From an uncultured Eubacterium sp. (GTDB lineage: Bacteria; Bacillota; Clostridia; Lachnospirales; Lachnospiraceae), in NCBI GenBank assembly GCA_910584795.1, contig CAJUBZ010000003.1, positions 132,330 through 196,329 on the forward strand: DNA of 64,000 nucleotides. Reading direction: 5' to 3'. Made by a program: the position numbers and the translations under genes. The notes beneath the pieces are model-generated. The model did not search any database. It was not told the origin of the DNA and was given only the letters and a program-made list of their open reading frames with translations. Positions 54,771 through 63,149 of this stretch are shown here, piece after piece. The number at the start of each line of letters is the position of its first letter. Positions within the stretch are counted from its first letter, which is position 1.

Positions 54771-54915
54771 GAGACAAGGCGTTAGTAGTTAAAGATTTAT
54801 TTACCAAGAATGAAATTTCTGCTATACTCAAGAAGTAACATATACAACTAATATAAAAAATTGGAAAATAATATTTTGTATACAAATTTAAGTATAAATT
54901 AATGAGGAAAGTTTT

Positions 54916-55991
54916 ATGAAATTATATTGTCCTAAATGTGGAAAAGAGAGAAAAATCAATATCAAAATGTTATTTTTTAAGCAGAATATAAAATGTGAGA
55001 AATGCCAATACGATTTTTGTGGAAAAAATATAATTAAAATGATAGCAAGATTTATTTGTTACATGATTTTTATAACCGTAGCTGTTTTAATTGAAGATTG
55101 GAAACAAAAAATTATTATTTTAATATGTGGTGTTATAGTTACATATGCAATAGAGGGAATCATTCGATATATTTTTTTATCTGCAAAGCATAGAAAACAA
55201 AGCCTGATAGAGAATAACGAGACAAGTTCCGCTACAGATGATTTAAACAGAGGCAAAAATAAACAGAATCTACACATTGGGTATAAAGAACAAAAGAGAT
55301 ACCTTTTTCTTTTTTTACAGTATGCATTTGTATTATATCAATTTCAATAACACTTCTTTGGGGGTTGAATAAACCCGTGCAACAGGAAGATAAGGAAAAC
55401 AGAATCGTTAATTATATCAGTAATCAATTGTCCGAGTATACTTCCTGGATAGGTATGACATCGAAGGGGAAAATTTATGTGAATGGTGGAATCACAGATT
55501 CGGATGCTATTTTTGTATATGAATCAGAGAAGCATAATATAAACTTATGTATAGAATTACATAAAGACTCTAATATTGACATAAAATCAGAAAATATGGA
55601 AGTTAAATTTTATGATGATGAAGGTATATATGATGATGTTATCTATAAAATTAAAACTACAGATACAAAAATGATGTTTGATTTTGATAAAGTGGAATAT
55701 AAAAATGATAAATGTATTCCAGATGAGTTAAAGCATATTGTATTAGATAAACAGGATAATCCATATATCGTGGAAGCACAAAAATATATGCAGCAAAAGA
55801 TTTTTGATGATATTAAAATTATAAAGTATAACAAATACAGGATAAAACATGATGTTTATAGAGTGGAAGTGATTGGAGAGGAATATCTTGAGAATAAAAA
55901 AGGAGAAATAATAAAAGATTATAAGTTAAATCTTAAAGTGACAAAGAAGGGAGAACAATATACTGTCAGGAAAATAGATAAATATAAATAG
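54916..55991 (+). pseudogene. Frameshifted gene for a zinc-ribbon membrane protein
   Basis: The first frame (54916-55350, 144 codons) begins with a zinc ribbon (KLYCPKCGKERKINIK, then KCEKCQYDFCG) and one or two membrane spans, but its end (KRYLFLFLQYAFVLYQFQ) looks out of frame. A second frame is open from 55287 to 55991 and encodes a membrane span (IPFSFFTVCICIISISITLL) just before NKPVQQEDKENRIVNY, then a soluble beta domain. A single indel around 55287-55315, where A and T runs occur, would join them into one protein of about 357 residues. The usual TTG start at 55365 for the second half has no ribosome binding site. Sequencing error or phase variation cannot be excluded. Family not recognised. 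Confidence 0.6.
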
Positions 55992-56003
55992 TTAAGAGAT
56001 TAT

Positions 56004-56044
56004 AAAGACAATAAATTTGCATAATAGACAAATTTATTGTCTTT
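56004..56044 (+). terminator. Terminator after the frameshifted gene
   Basis: AAAGACAATAAATTTG and CAAATTTATTGTCTTT form a perfect 16-bp stem with a 9-nt loop. Confidence 0.85.
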
Positions 56045-56149
56045 AATAATAAAAAAGAATTGCATTGGTTTATTAATTATGATACATTAGTCGCGGATAG
56101 TATTCGAATGAAACTATACCGATGATAATTGAATATTTTTTCACTATAA

Positions 56150-56288
56150 AGATTGGAGCACAGCTCATATCTTAATGAATGAGACTCATTGTCCCTAGGG
56201 TTTAACAATTGTAGAGCAATTGATAACGGTTTTGGTTCCGTTTGCTGAAAACAAATTACAATCGGCAGCGATTGACTAAAAAGGAGGG
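56150..56288 (+). promoter_or_regulatory. Structured leader of the pan operon
   Basis: The leader contains several small stems: CAATTG/CAATTG near 56209-56225, AACGG/CCGTT around 56226-56242 and CAATCG/CGATTG around 56262-56276, the last just ahead of the AAGGAGG ribosome binding site. A conserved pan RNA motif is known upstream of pantothenate genes in Firmicutes, so this is a candidate, but I could not match its consensus from memory. Confidence 0.35.
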
Positions 56289-56294
56289 ATGCCC

Positions 56295-57134
56295 ATGAAA
56301 TTTGGATTTATAGGTGCGGGGAAAGTTGGATTTTCCCTTGGAAAATATTTAGCAGATAATAACCAGACAGTAGTGGGTTATTACAGCGAATTTGAAGAAG
56401 ATGCTGAAGAAGCAGCAGAGTTTACCGGTTCTAAAAGTTATAGAAAAATACAACTTTTGGTAAAGGATAGTGATGTCTTATTTTTAACAGTTACAGATGG
56501 TATGATTGAAACTGTCTGGAATCAGATAAAAGATACAGATATTCGTGGAAAAATTATCTGCCACACAAGTGGCGCATTATCGTCAGAAGTCTTTTCGGAT
56601 ATTTCGAAACATGGTGGTTTCGGATTTTCTATCCACCCACTCTTTGCAGTAAGTGATAAGTATCATTCCTACAAAGAGCTTTCAGGGAGTTATTTCACAA
56701 TAGAAGGTTCAAAAGAAAAAATAAAAGATATGAAATCTTTGTTTGAGGGTCTAGGAAATACAGTGTGTATTATTTCTAAGGAGGACAAAGTCAAATATCA
56801 TGGAGCAGCAGCTATTGCCAGTAATCTAGTGGTTGGTTTGATTGGACTGAGTGAAAAATTACTGATAGAATGTGGTTTTGATGAGGAGTCAGCACATAAT
56901 GCCCTTGCTCCAATTATTAAAGGGAACATCGGGCATATTTTAAACAATGGATGCGAAAAAGCATTAACAGGTCCGATTGAGCGAAATGATATTAGTACAG
57001 TAAAAAAACATTTGGCAGTACTAGAGACAGATGACCGTGATATTTATCAGGCTGTTTCGAGGCAGGTATTAAAAATTGCAAAGATGAAAAATGAGGATAG
57101 AGATTATAGTAAAATGGAGGATGTTCTGAAATGA
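56295..57134 (+). CDS. panG: Rossmann-like DUF2520 protein, probable alternative ketopantoate reductase
   Basis: 279 residues from the ATG at 56295; the ATG at 56289 is too close to AAGGAGG. NAD(P)-binding N-terminus KFGFIGAGKVGFSLGKYLAD, then ICHTSGALSSEVFSDISKHG and FSIHPLFAVSD typical of the DUF2520 family, with a helical C-terminal domain (KYHGAAAIASNLVVGLIGL). A member of this family, PanG of Francisella, reduces ketopantoate to pantoate. Being the first gene of the pan cluster, overlapping panB by four bases (ATGA), it fits this role well. No classical panE is in the window. Confidence 0.8.
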   Translation: MKFGFIGAGKVGFSLGKYLADNNQTVVGYYSEFEEDAEEAAEFTGSKSYRKIQLLVKDSDVLFLTVTDGMIETVWNQIKDTDIRGKIICHTSGALSSEVFSDISKHGGFGFSIHPLFAVSDKYHSYKELSGSYFTIEGSKEKIKDMKSLFEGLGNTVCIISKEDKVKYHGAAAIASNLVVGLIGLSEKLLIECGFDEESAHNALAPIIKGNIGHILNNGCEKALTGPIERNDISTVKKHLAVLETDDRDIYQAVSRQVLKIAKMKNEDRDYSKMEDVLK

Positions 57135-57958
57135 AAAATACAGTAAATACAGTATTACAGCAGAAACAGGAAGGAAAAAAAATAACAATGCTTACCTGTT
57201 ACGATTATTCCACAGCAAAATTAATGGAAGAAGTCGGTGTGAACACGATTCTGGTTGGTGATTCCTTGGGAAATACAGTACTGGGATATGATGATACAAT
57301 ACAGGTGACAATGGAAGATATGATACATCATTGTGCAGCAGTTTCCCGTGGAATAAAGGATATATTGTTAGTCTGTGACATGCCATTCATGTCATATCAG
57401 ACATCCGTTTATGACGCAGTGGTAAATGCAGGGCGTCTTATGAAAGAAGGACATGCAAACATGGTAAAATTAGAAGGTGGTGTAGAGGTTGCACCTCAGA
57501 TAGAGGCAATTGTGAAAGCATCTATTCCGGTTTGCGCCCATATTGGGTTGACACCACAGTCAATCAATGCATTTGGTGGATTTAAAGTTCAGGGAAAAAC
57601 AGAGACTGCGGCAAAGAAATTAATTGAGGATGCAAAAGCTGTACAGGCAGCAGGAGCAACAATGGTAGTTTTAGAAGGCGTTCCGGCAAAACTTGCTACA
57701 AAGATTACAGAGATGCTGGATATTCCTACGATTGGTATTGGAGCCGGAGCAGGCTGTGACGGTCAGGTGTTGGTATATCAGGATATGCTCGGAATGTTTA
57801 CTGATTACGTGCCAAAGTTTGTACGCCAGTTTGCCAGCGTAGGTGATATTATGAAGGGAGCATTTAAAGATTATATTCAGTCTGTGCAGGATGGAAGTTT
57901 TCCGGCAGAGGAACATACTTACAAAATAGATGATGATATTATAGAAAAATTATATTAA
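57131..57958 (+). CDS. panB: Ketopantoate hydroxymethyltransferase
   Basis: 275 residues, TIM barrel. Conserved: KITMLTCYDYSTAKLMEEVG, ILVGDSLGNTVLGYDDTIQV (metal-binding Asp), PVCAHIGLTPQSIN, and IGIGAGAGCDGQVLV. It makes ketopantoate from ketoisovalerate and methylene-THF. Start overlaps the previous stop codon. Confidence 0.96.
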   Translation: MKNTVNTVLQQKQEGKKITMLTCYDYSTAKLMEEVGVNTILVGDSLGNTVLGYDDTIQVTMEDMIHHCAAVSRGIKDILLVCDMPFMSYQTSVYDAVVNAGRLMKEGHANMVKLEGGVEVAPQIEAIVKASIPVCAHIGLTPQSINAFGGFKVQGKTETAAKKLIEDAKAVQAAGATMVVLEGVPAKLATKITEMLDIPTIGIGAGAGCDGQVLVYQDMLGMFTDYVPKFVRQFASVGDIMKGAFKDYIQSVQDGSFPAEEHTYKIDDDIIEKLY

Positions 57959-57964
57959 TTTTGG

Positions 57965-58114
57965 TAACAGTTCAGCCATGCGATATCAGATGTATATGCA
58001 AAAAAGGATGTTTACAAACTTTTTTGCATATACATTTGATATCATATGGTGAGCCAAATCAGCGAGAAGTAGCAGGCTTGCCTGTGGATTCGAGCTGTTA
58101 TGGCTGAACTGTTA
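57965..58114. mobile_element. MITE-like element, copy 2 (150 bp), between panB and panC
   Basis: Ends TAACAGTTCAGCCA (57965-57978) and TGGCTGAACTGTTA (58101-58114). A nested hairpin follows the left end (GATGTATATGCAAAAAA with TTTTTTGCATATACAT), which has U-tracts on both strands and could terminate transcription inside the pan operon. The right end carries TTCGAGCTGT, the left TGCGATATC: the reverse order of copy 1 at 45740-45840. It begins six bases after the panB stop codon. Confidence 0.75.
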
Positions 58115-58148
58115 CTAACAAATTTTACAGAAAACAGGAGTAGAAAAG

Positions 58149-58991
58149 ATGAAAGTAGTTGGTACAATAAAAGAAGTGAGAACCTTAGTGAAAGAATGGA
58201 AGAAAAATGGTGAAAGTGTGGGCTTTGTTCCAACGATGGGATATTTGCATGAGGGACATGGAAGTCTTATTACAAAAGCGAGGGAGAATAATGACAAAGT
58301 TGTTGTTAGTATCTTTGTAAATCCATTACAGTTTGGACCAAGTGAGGATTTGGAGAGTTATCCTAGGGATTTGGAGAAGGACAGCAAGTTTTGTGAGAGT
58401 TTGGGAGCAGACCTGATTTTCCATCCGGAACCGGAAGAAATGTATCATGATGATTTCAGTTCCTATGTGGATATGTCTGTGCTCACAGAGGAATTGTGTG
58501 GACTTAGCCGTCCGGTGCATTTCAGAGGTGTGTGTACCGTAGTAAGCAAATTGTTTAATATCGTTCAGCCGGATAATGCGTACTTTGGAGAAAAAGATGC
58601 TCAGCAGCTTGCAATTATTAAACACATGGTACAGGATTTAAATATGGATGTAAATGTTGTAGGTTGTCCGATTGTCCGTGAGGAAGATGGTTTGGCGAAA
58701 AGTTCCAGAAACACTTATCTTTCCGTAGAAGAAAGACAGGCAGCTTTGATTTTAAGTAAAACCATTGAATTAGCAAAGAAGTTAATTGCAGAAGGTGAGC
58801 GAGATGCAGACGTGGTTGTGGCGAAAATGAAAGCAAACATAGAGACAGAACCAATGGCAAAGATTGATTATGTTAAGGCAGTAAATGGACTGACAATGCA
58901 GCAGCAAAAGGAAATTAAGGCACCAATGCTTATAGCAATGGCAGTTTATATTGGAAAGACAAGATTAATTGACAACATGATTTTGGCTTAA
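58149..58991 (+). CDS. panC: Pantothenate synthetase
   Basis: 280 residues. ATP-site FVPTMGYLHEGHGSLI (HxGH), NPLQFGPSEDLESYPRD, YFGEKDAQQLAII and the KSSRNTYLS loop. It joins pantoate and beta-alanine with ATP. It is separated from panB by the 150-bp MITE-like element, so it may depend on read-through or an own promoter. Confidence 0.96.
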   Translation: MKVVGTIKEVRTLVKEWKKNGESVGFVPTMGYLHEGHGSLITKARENNDKVVVSIFVNPLQFGPSEDLESYPRDLEKDSKFCESLGADLIFHPEPEEMYHDDFSSYVDMSVLTEELCGLSRPVHFRGVCTVVSKLFNIVQPDNAYFGEKDAQQLAIIKHMVQDLNMDVNVVGCPIVREEDGLAKSSRNTYLSVEERQAALILSKTIELAKKLIAEGERDADVVVAKMKANIETEPMAKIDYVKAVNGLTMQQQKEIKAPMLIAMAVYIGKTRLIDNMILA

Positions 58992-58998
58992 GCCATGC

Positions 58999-59061
58999 AA
59001 TCATAAAATAAAACACCATATGCAAGCTTGCTTGCATATATGAGTGGTTTATTTTATGATT
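58999..59061. terminator. Long hairpin after panC
   Basis: Perfect 14-bp outer arms AATCATAAAATAAA (58999-59012) and TTTATTTTATGATT (59048-59061), with an inner ATATGCAAGC/GCTTGCATAT stem. Could terminate in either direction, or be part of the adjacent repeat. Confidence 0.6.
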
Positions 59062-59064
59062 ATA

Positions 59065-59257
59065 GGGCGCAGCCCGTTCAGCGAAATAACGCGAAGCGTT
59101 GTAGAGCTGAGGAATGGCGAAGATAGAATAGGGCGCAGCCCGTTCAGCGAAATAACGCGAAGCGTTGTAGAGCTGAGGCATGGCGAAGATAGAATAGGGC
59201 GCAGCCCGTTCAGCGAAATAACGCGAAGCGTTGTAGAGCTGAGGCATGGCGAAGACT
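59065..59257. repeat. Three tandem 66-bp units between panC and panD
   Basis: Units start at 59065, 59131 and 59197 with GGGCGCAGCCCGTTCAGCG. Each holds GGGC/GCCC, AACGC/GCGTT and TCAGC/GCTGA stems. They are nearly identical (one A to C change seen) and richer in GC than their surroundings. As 66 is a multiple of three, all three units stay open in reading frames on both strands, giving false ORFs. Confidence 0.85.
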
Positions 59258-59287
59258 ATAATTCAAAATAAAGAGGTATAAAATAAA

Positions 59288-59671
59288 ATGCAGATAAATA
59301 TGTTAAAGAGTAAAATTCATAGAGCAACTGTTGTGCAGTCAGAGTTAGACTATGTAGGAAGTATTACGATTGATGAGGAACTGATGGAGGCAGCAGGCAT
59401 CTACGAATATGAAAAGGTACAGATAGCAGATGTAGATAATGGAAACAGATTTGAGACTTATGTAATTGCTGGAGACAAAGGCTCAGGGATGATTTGTCTA
59501 AATGGAGCAGCAGCACATATGGTAGATTTGGGAGATAAAGTAATTATTATGAGTTATGCACAAATGACACCAGAGGAAATTAAAGATAACAAACCGAAGG
59601 TGGTTTTTGTAGATGATGATAATAAGATTACAAGAGTAACTAATTATGAGAAACATGGACAACTCTTCTGA
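59288..59671 (+). CDS. panD: Aspartate 1-decarboxylase
   Basis: 127 residues. Makes beta-alanine for PanC. The self-cleavage site is in LDYVGSITI (Gly-Ser, about residues 24-25), giving the pyruvoyl group; ICLNGAAAHMVDLGDKVII is the second conserved block. The ATG at 59288 has AGAGG 12 bases upstream; an ATG four codons later is the alternative. Confidence 0.95.
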   Translation: MQINMLKSKIHRATVVQSELDYVGSITIDEELMEAAGIYEYEKVQIADVDNGNRFETYVIAGDKGSGMICLNGAAAHMVDLGDKVIIMSYAQMTPEEIKDNKPKVVFVDDDNKITRVTNYEKHGQLF

Positions 59672-59690
59672 AGCATTAGGAGATAAAAAG

Positions 59691-60884
59691 ATGAGAAAAA
59701 TTTTACAAGATAAAACAGTCGTTTTGGGAGTGACAGGCAGTATCGCAGCATATAAAATTGCAAACCTTGCCAGCAGCCTGGTAAAAAAAGGAGCAGATGT
59801 TCATGTGATTATGACAAAGAATGCGACCAATTTTATTAACCCAATTACATTTGAATCATTAACAGGAAATAAGTGTCTAGTAGATACATTTGACAGAAAT
59901 TTTGAGTTCAGTGTCGAACATGTATCATTGGCAAAGATGGCAGATGTGTTTATGGTAGCGCCTGCCAGTGCCAACGTCATCGGAAAGATTGCAGGGGGTA
60001 TCGCAGATGATATGCTGACTACCACTATTATGGCGTGCAAGTGCCATAAAATTATTTCACCGGCTATGAATACCAATATGTTTGAAAATTCAATTGTACA
60101 GGACAATATTCTAAAATTAAAAGATTATGGTTATGAAATTATTGAACCTGCAAGTGGATATCTGGCTTGTGGGGATACCGGAGCAGGAAAGATGCCGGAT
60201 CCAGTGGTGCTTGAAAGCTATATCATGAAAGAGATTGCCATGGAAAAAGATATGGTGGGGAAGAAGGTTTTAATCACAGCAGGTCCAACAATAGAGAAAA
60301 TTGACCCGGTAAGATTTATCAGCAATCATTCTACAGGGAAAATGGGATATGCACTAGCTAAGGTTGCTATGCTTCGTGGAGCGGATGTGACACTGGTAAC
60401 AGGAAAGACCAATATTCAGAAACCTGACTTTGTGAATGTTATAGAGGTAGAAAGTGCCAAAGATATGTTTGAGGCAGTGGACAGTGTTTTTGATAATCAG
60501 GACATTGTCATAATGAGTGCAGCCGTAGCAGACTATAGACCAAAGAATGTGGCTGCGGAGAAGATAAAGAAAAAAGATGGAGAGGCAGTAATTGAGCTAG
60601 AGCGTACCGATGATATTCTTGCCACAATGTCTGCCAAAAAGAAAGAACAGTTTGTATGTGGATTTTCTATGGAAACAGAGAATATGTTGGAAAACTCCAG
60701 AGTAAAACTAGAGAAAAAGAATCTGGATATGATTTGTGCAAATAATCTGAAAGTAGATGGTGCAGGTTTTGGGACCGATACGAATGTGGTGACATTGATT
60801 ACAAAGAATAATGTGAAGGAACTTCCAATTATGTCAAAAGTGGAAGTAGCAGAGAATATATTGGATGAGATAAAAAGAGGTTAA
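59691..60884 (+). CDS. coaBC: Bifunctional PPC decarboxylase / PPC synthetase
   Basis: 397 residues from the ATG at 59691 (AGGAG eight bases upstream); an upstream ATG at 59646 overlaps panD. CoaC part (1-180): VTGSIAAYKIANLASSL, APASANVIGKIAGGIADD, PAMNTNM and the SGYLACGDTGAGKM cysteine. CoaB part (about 190-395): VLITAGPTIEKIDPVRFISN, STGKMGYALA and MSAAVADYRPKN. It converts 4-phosphopantothenate to phosphopantetheine for CoA. Its stop codon lies within the terminator stem. Confidence 0.96.
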   Translation: MRKILQDKTVVLGVTGSIAAYKIANLASSLVKKGADVHVIMTKNATNFINPITFESLTGNKCLVDTFDRNFEFSVEHVSLAKMADVFMVAPASANVIGKIAGGIADDMLTTTIMACKCHKIISPAMNTNMFENSIVQDNILKLKDYGYEIIEPASGYLACGDTGAGKMPDPVVLESYIMKEIAMEKDMVGKKVLITAGPTIEKIDPVRFISNHSTGKMGYALAKVAMLRGADVTLVTGKTNIQKPDFVNVIEVESAKDMFEAVDSVFDNQDIVIMSAAVADYRPKNVAAEKIKKKDGEAVIELERTDDILATMSAKKKEQFVCGFSMETENMLENSRVKLEKKNLDMICANNLKVDGAGFGTDTNVVTLITKNNVKELPIMSKVEVAENILDEIKRG

Positions 60885-60907
60885 TCGAAACGATTAACCT
60901 CTTTTTA
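60872..60907 (+). terminator. Terminator at the end of coaBC
   Basis: AAAAAGAGGTTAATCG and CGATTAACCTCTTTTT form a 16-bp perfect stem with an AAA loop; the coaBC stop codon is in the left arm. Confidence 0.9.
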
Positions 60908-60927
60908 TTGGTTTCAAAAAGAAACAA

Positions 60928-61290
60928 TTATTTCTTTTTGAAAGACATTTTTGCACCATCGTTTTCGAAAGAAATTGTGTCATTCTCAAAAGTATATTCG
61001 ATGGCTTCACCCTCTGCAGAAATTGTCTTCTTATCAGTATCAATTTTCAAATTTGTTTTTTGACCATTAGTGTTTAATATAGCAGTTCCATCATCCTTAA
61101 TCTCAAAAGTAATAGAGAGCCCAAATGCTGATAAAGTATCAAGCTGCTTTGAAAGATCTCCCTTATCCGGATCAACTAAACCTGTCAGTTCATAAGAACC
61201 CACCATGGCTTTAAGATCATCGCTGTTACCACATCCTACCAGACTGAATGTCAATACCAGTGCCAGTAATAAACTAACTAATTTTTTCAT
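60928..61290 (-). CDS. Small lipoprotein of unknown function
   Basis: 120 residues. Signal peptide with lipobox LVGC (Cys about 20). The mature part is short and of beta character (YELTGLVDPDKGDLSKQL, ITFEIKDDGTAIL, TISFENDGAKMSF), resembling the lipocalin-like DUF-type lipoproteins common in Lachnospiraceae. AGGAGG lies upstream. Function unknown. Confidence 0.75.
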   Translation of the reverse strand: MKKLVSLLLALVLTFSLVGCGNSDDLKAMVGSYELTGLVDPDKGDLSKQLDTLSAFGLSITFEIKDDGTAILNTNGQKTNLKIDTDKKTISAEGEAIEYTFENDTISFENDGAKMSFKKK

Positions 61291-61688
61291 AATTTACCTC
61301 CTAATGTTTCATTCAGAAGTGCTTGTGCTTTTCGCTCTTGCACAAACATATAATTGAAAGAATTTTCAATCATTCTCCTTTGAATTAATAAAAAAACAGG
61401 TTATTTATTATAACCACGATATAAATTTTACTAGAAGAGAAGAAATTAAGCAAGAATATGGTAAAAAAAAGTAGAAAACTGGCAAATATGACAATACAAA
61501 GTTATATTATTCCAAGGAAATATAAAATAAAGGAAATATACAAATTATATACAAGTATATAATATAATTTTAGAAATTTTTTCCACAGGTGGTTATTGCC
61601 TGTAGATTATGGTATGATAATAAAGAATATTCTTATATTATAAATGCAATATAAGATATGGTTAAAGAAATACAAAAGGGGAATAAAA
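61291..61688. other. 398-bp spacer between divergent lipoprotein and lysozyme genes
   Basis: No gene. It contains two small hairpins, TTGTGC/GCACAA (about 61326-61348) and ATTGAAA/TTTTCAAT (about 61352-61372), then very AT-rich DNA where promoters for both genes must lie. I cannot assign a convincing -35/-10 pair. Confidence 0.4.
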
Positions 61689-62786
61689 ATGGAGAGGCTG
61701 ATTAAGAAAGCAATCGCAACAGTATGTTTTGCAATAAGTTTTGTGATGTGTAGCAATACAGTACAGGCGGCCGACGTAATACCATGGTCCAAAACGGAAG
61801 ATGGGAAATTTGTCAATGGTAATGGTCAGATATTGGAAGGGGCTACTATGAAAGGTATCGATGTCAGCAAATGGAATGGTGATATTGATTGGAAAAAGGT
61901 AGCTGAAAGTGATGTTGATTATGCCATTATCCGTTGTGGATTTGGTGATAATTATGTCAGTCAGGATGATACATATTGGGAAAAGAATGTAAAGGGATGT
62001 GAGGAGAACAATATACCATATGGTGTTTACATATATTCATATGCAGAGAGTGTTAATCAGGCAAAAAGCGAGTTCGCCCATGTTATGAGATTGATACAGG
62101 GGCATACATTAAACTTTCCAATTTATTTAGATGTAGAAGATAGTGTTCAGGAAAAGCTACCCAAATCTACATTGACAAAGATTATTAATACTTTTGTAGA
62201 AGCGGTGCATAATCAGGGATATGAAGTGGGGATTTATGCAAATCTGAACTGGTGGACTAATTATATTGATGCATCTATTGCAAATAATCAGACGTGGTTT
62301 AAATGGGTAGCCCAGTATAATAATACTGGAACTACGTATCAGGGAATATACCAGATGTGGCAGTGTACCAGTACCGGAAGAGTCAATGGTATTTATGGGG
62401 ATGTCGATTTGAATTTCTGGTTTGGTCCGGTGAGGACCAGACAGTATAATGCAAAGAATGTCCAGTTGATAACACCACCTCCGACCGTTCCTAAAAAAGT
62501 TACAGCACCAGCAAGAGCTTCTTTTAAATCTTTAACAAAAGGAAAGAAAAAGGTAAAAGTTAAGGTTAATAAGGTTTCAGGAGCAAAGGGCTATCAGATA
62601 CAATATTCTACAAAAAAATCTTTTAAGGGGAAAAAGAGTGTCAATATAACAGCCAGAACAAAAACAATTAAGAAGTTAAAATCAAAAAAGACATATTATT
62701 TTAGAGTAAGAGCATATAAACTGAATGGAAAGAAAAAAGTTTACTCAAAGAAATGGAGCAAAGTGAAAAAAGTAAAAGTGAAATAA
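61689..62786 (+). CDS. Secreted GH25 lysozyme with basic Fn3-like C-terminus
   Basis: 365 residues from the ATG at 61689. Signal peptide 1-27 (cleavage near VQAA). GH25 domain (about 50-255): MKGIDVSKWNGDIDWKKV, IIRCGFGD, FPIYLDVEDS (catalytic Asp/Glu) and YQMWQCTSTGRVNGIYG. The C-terminal part (about 275-365) is Lys-rich with GAKGYQIQYSTKKSF and YYFRVRAYKLNGKKK, like the subtilase tail in this window. It cuts peptidoglycan N-acetylmuramoyl bonds; the basic domain probably binds the wall. Confidence 0.92.
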   Translation: MERLIKKAIATVCFAISFVMCSNTVQAADVIPWSKTEDGKFVNGNGQILEGATMKGIDVSKWNGDIDWKKVAESDVDYAIIRCGFGDNYVSQDDTYWEKNVKGCEENNIPYGVYIYSYAESVNQAKSEFAHVMRLIQGHTLNFPIYLDVEDSVQEKLPKSTLTKIINTFVEAVHNQGYEVGIYANLNWWTNYIDASIANNQTWFKWVAQYNNTGTTYQGIYQMWQCTSTGRVNGIYGDVDLNFWFGPVRTRQYNAKNVQLITPPPTVPKKVTAPARASFKSLTKGKKKVKVKVNKVSGAKGYQIQYSTKKSFKGKKSVNITARTKTIKKLKSKKTYYFRVRAYKLNGKKKVYSKKWSKVKKVKVK

Positions 62787-62802
62787 AGTTATTATAGTAT
62801 AT

Positions 62803-62839
62803 AAAAAAGATGGGATTGCTAGAAATCTCATCTTTTTTT
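62803..62839. terminator. Terminator between lysozyme and XRE genes
   Basis: AAAAAAGATGGGATT and AAATCTCATCTTTTTT stem; it can serve both convergent genes and touches the XRE stop codon. Confidence 0.8.
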
Positions 62840-63137
62840 ATACTTCATCCTTCATGACGGCAACTAAATCCTGAAGTACAGTTATTTGCTGAATAGTAAG
62901 CCCTTCTGTATCAATGGCGATAGAGGGCTCATCTGCATTCATTCCGAGCAGATAATCCGTACTGCAATTATAAAGTTTTGCCAAAGCTAGTAAATTTTCC
63001 AGACTTGGTGTTCTGTCTCCCGTTTCATATCCTGATACAATAGAAGGAGAGACTTGTAGTTTTTGAGCTAATTGTCTTTGTGTGTATCGGTTTTCTGCCC
63101 GAAGTAATTTTAATTTATTCGGTAAATCTTTAATCAT
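62838..63137 (-). CDS. XRE-family regulator
   Basis: 99 residues. HTH in residues 7-62 (KLLRAENRYTQRQLAQKLQV, SPSIVSGYETGDRTP), then STDYLLGMN and a short acidic C-terminal helix. Probable small repressor. It is 12 bp downstream of the phospholipase-like gene in the same direction, so it may be co-transcribed with it; target unknown. Confidence 0.85.
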   Translation of the reverse strand: MIKDLPNKLKLLRAENRYTQRQLAQKLQVSPSIVSGYETGDRTPSLENLLALAKLYNCSTDYLLGMNADEPSIAIDTEGLTIQQITVLQDLVAVMKDEV

Positions 63138-63149
63138 AAATGGCCCCTC

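Noticed and set aside
58930..59271. ORFs on both strands across the 66-bp repeats
   Set aside because: Repeat length is a multiple of three, so frames stay open by construction; no ribosome binding site or conserved domain.
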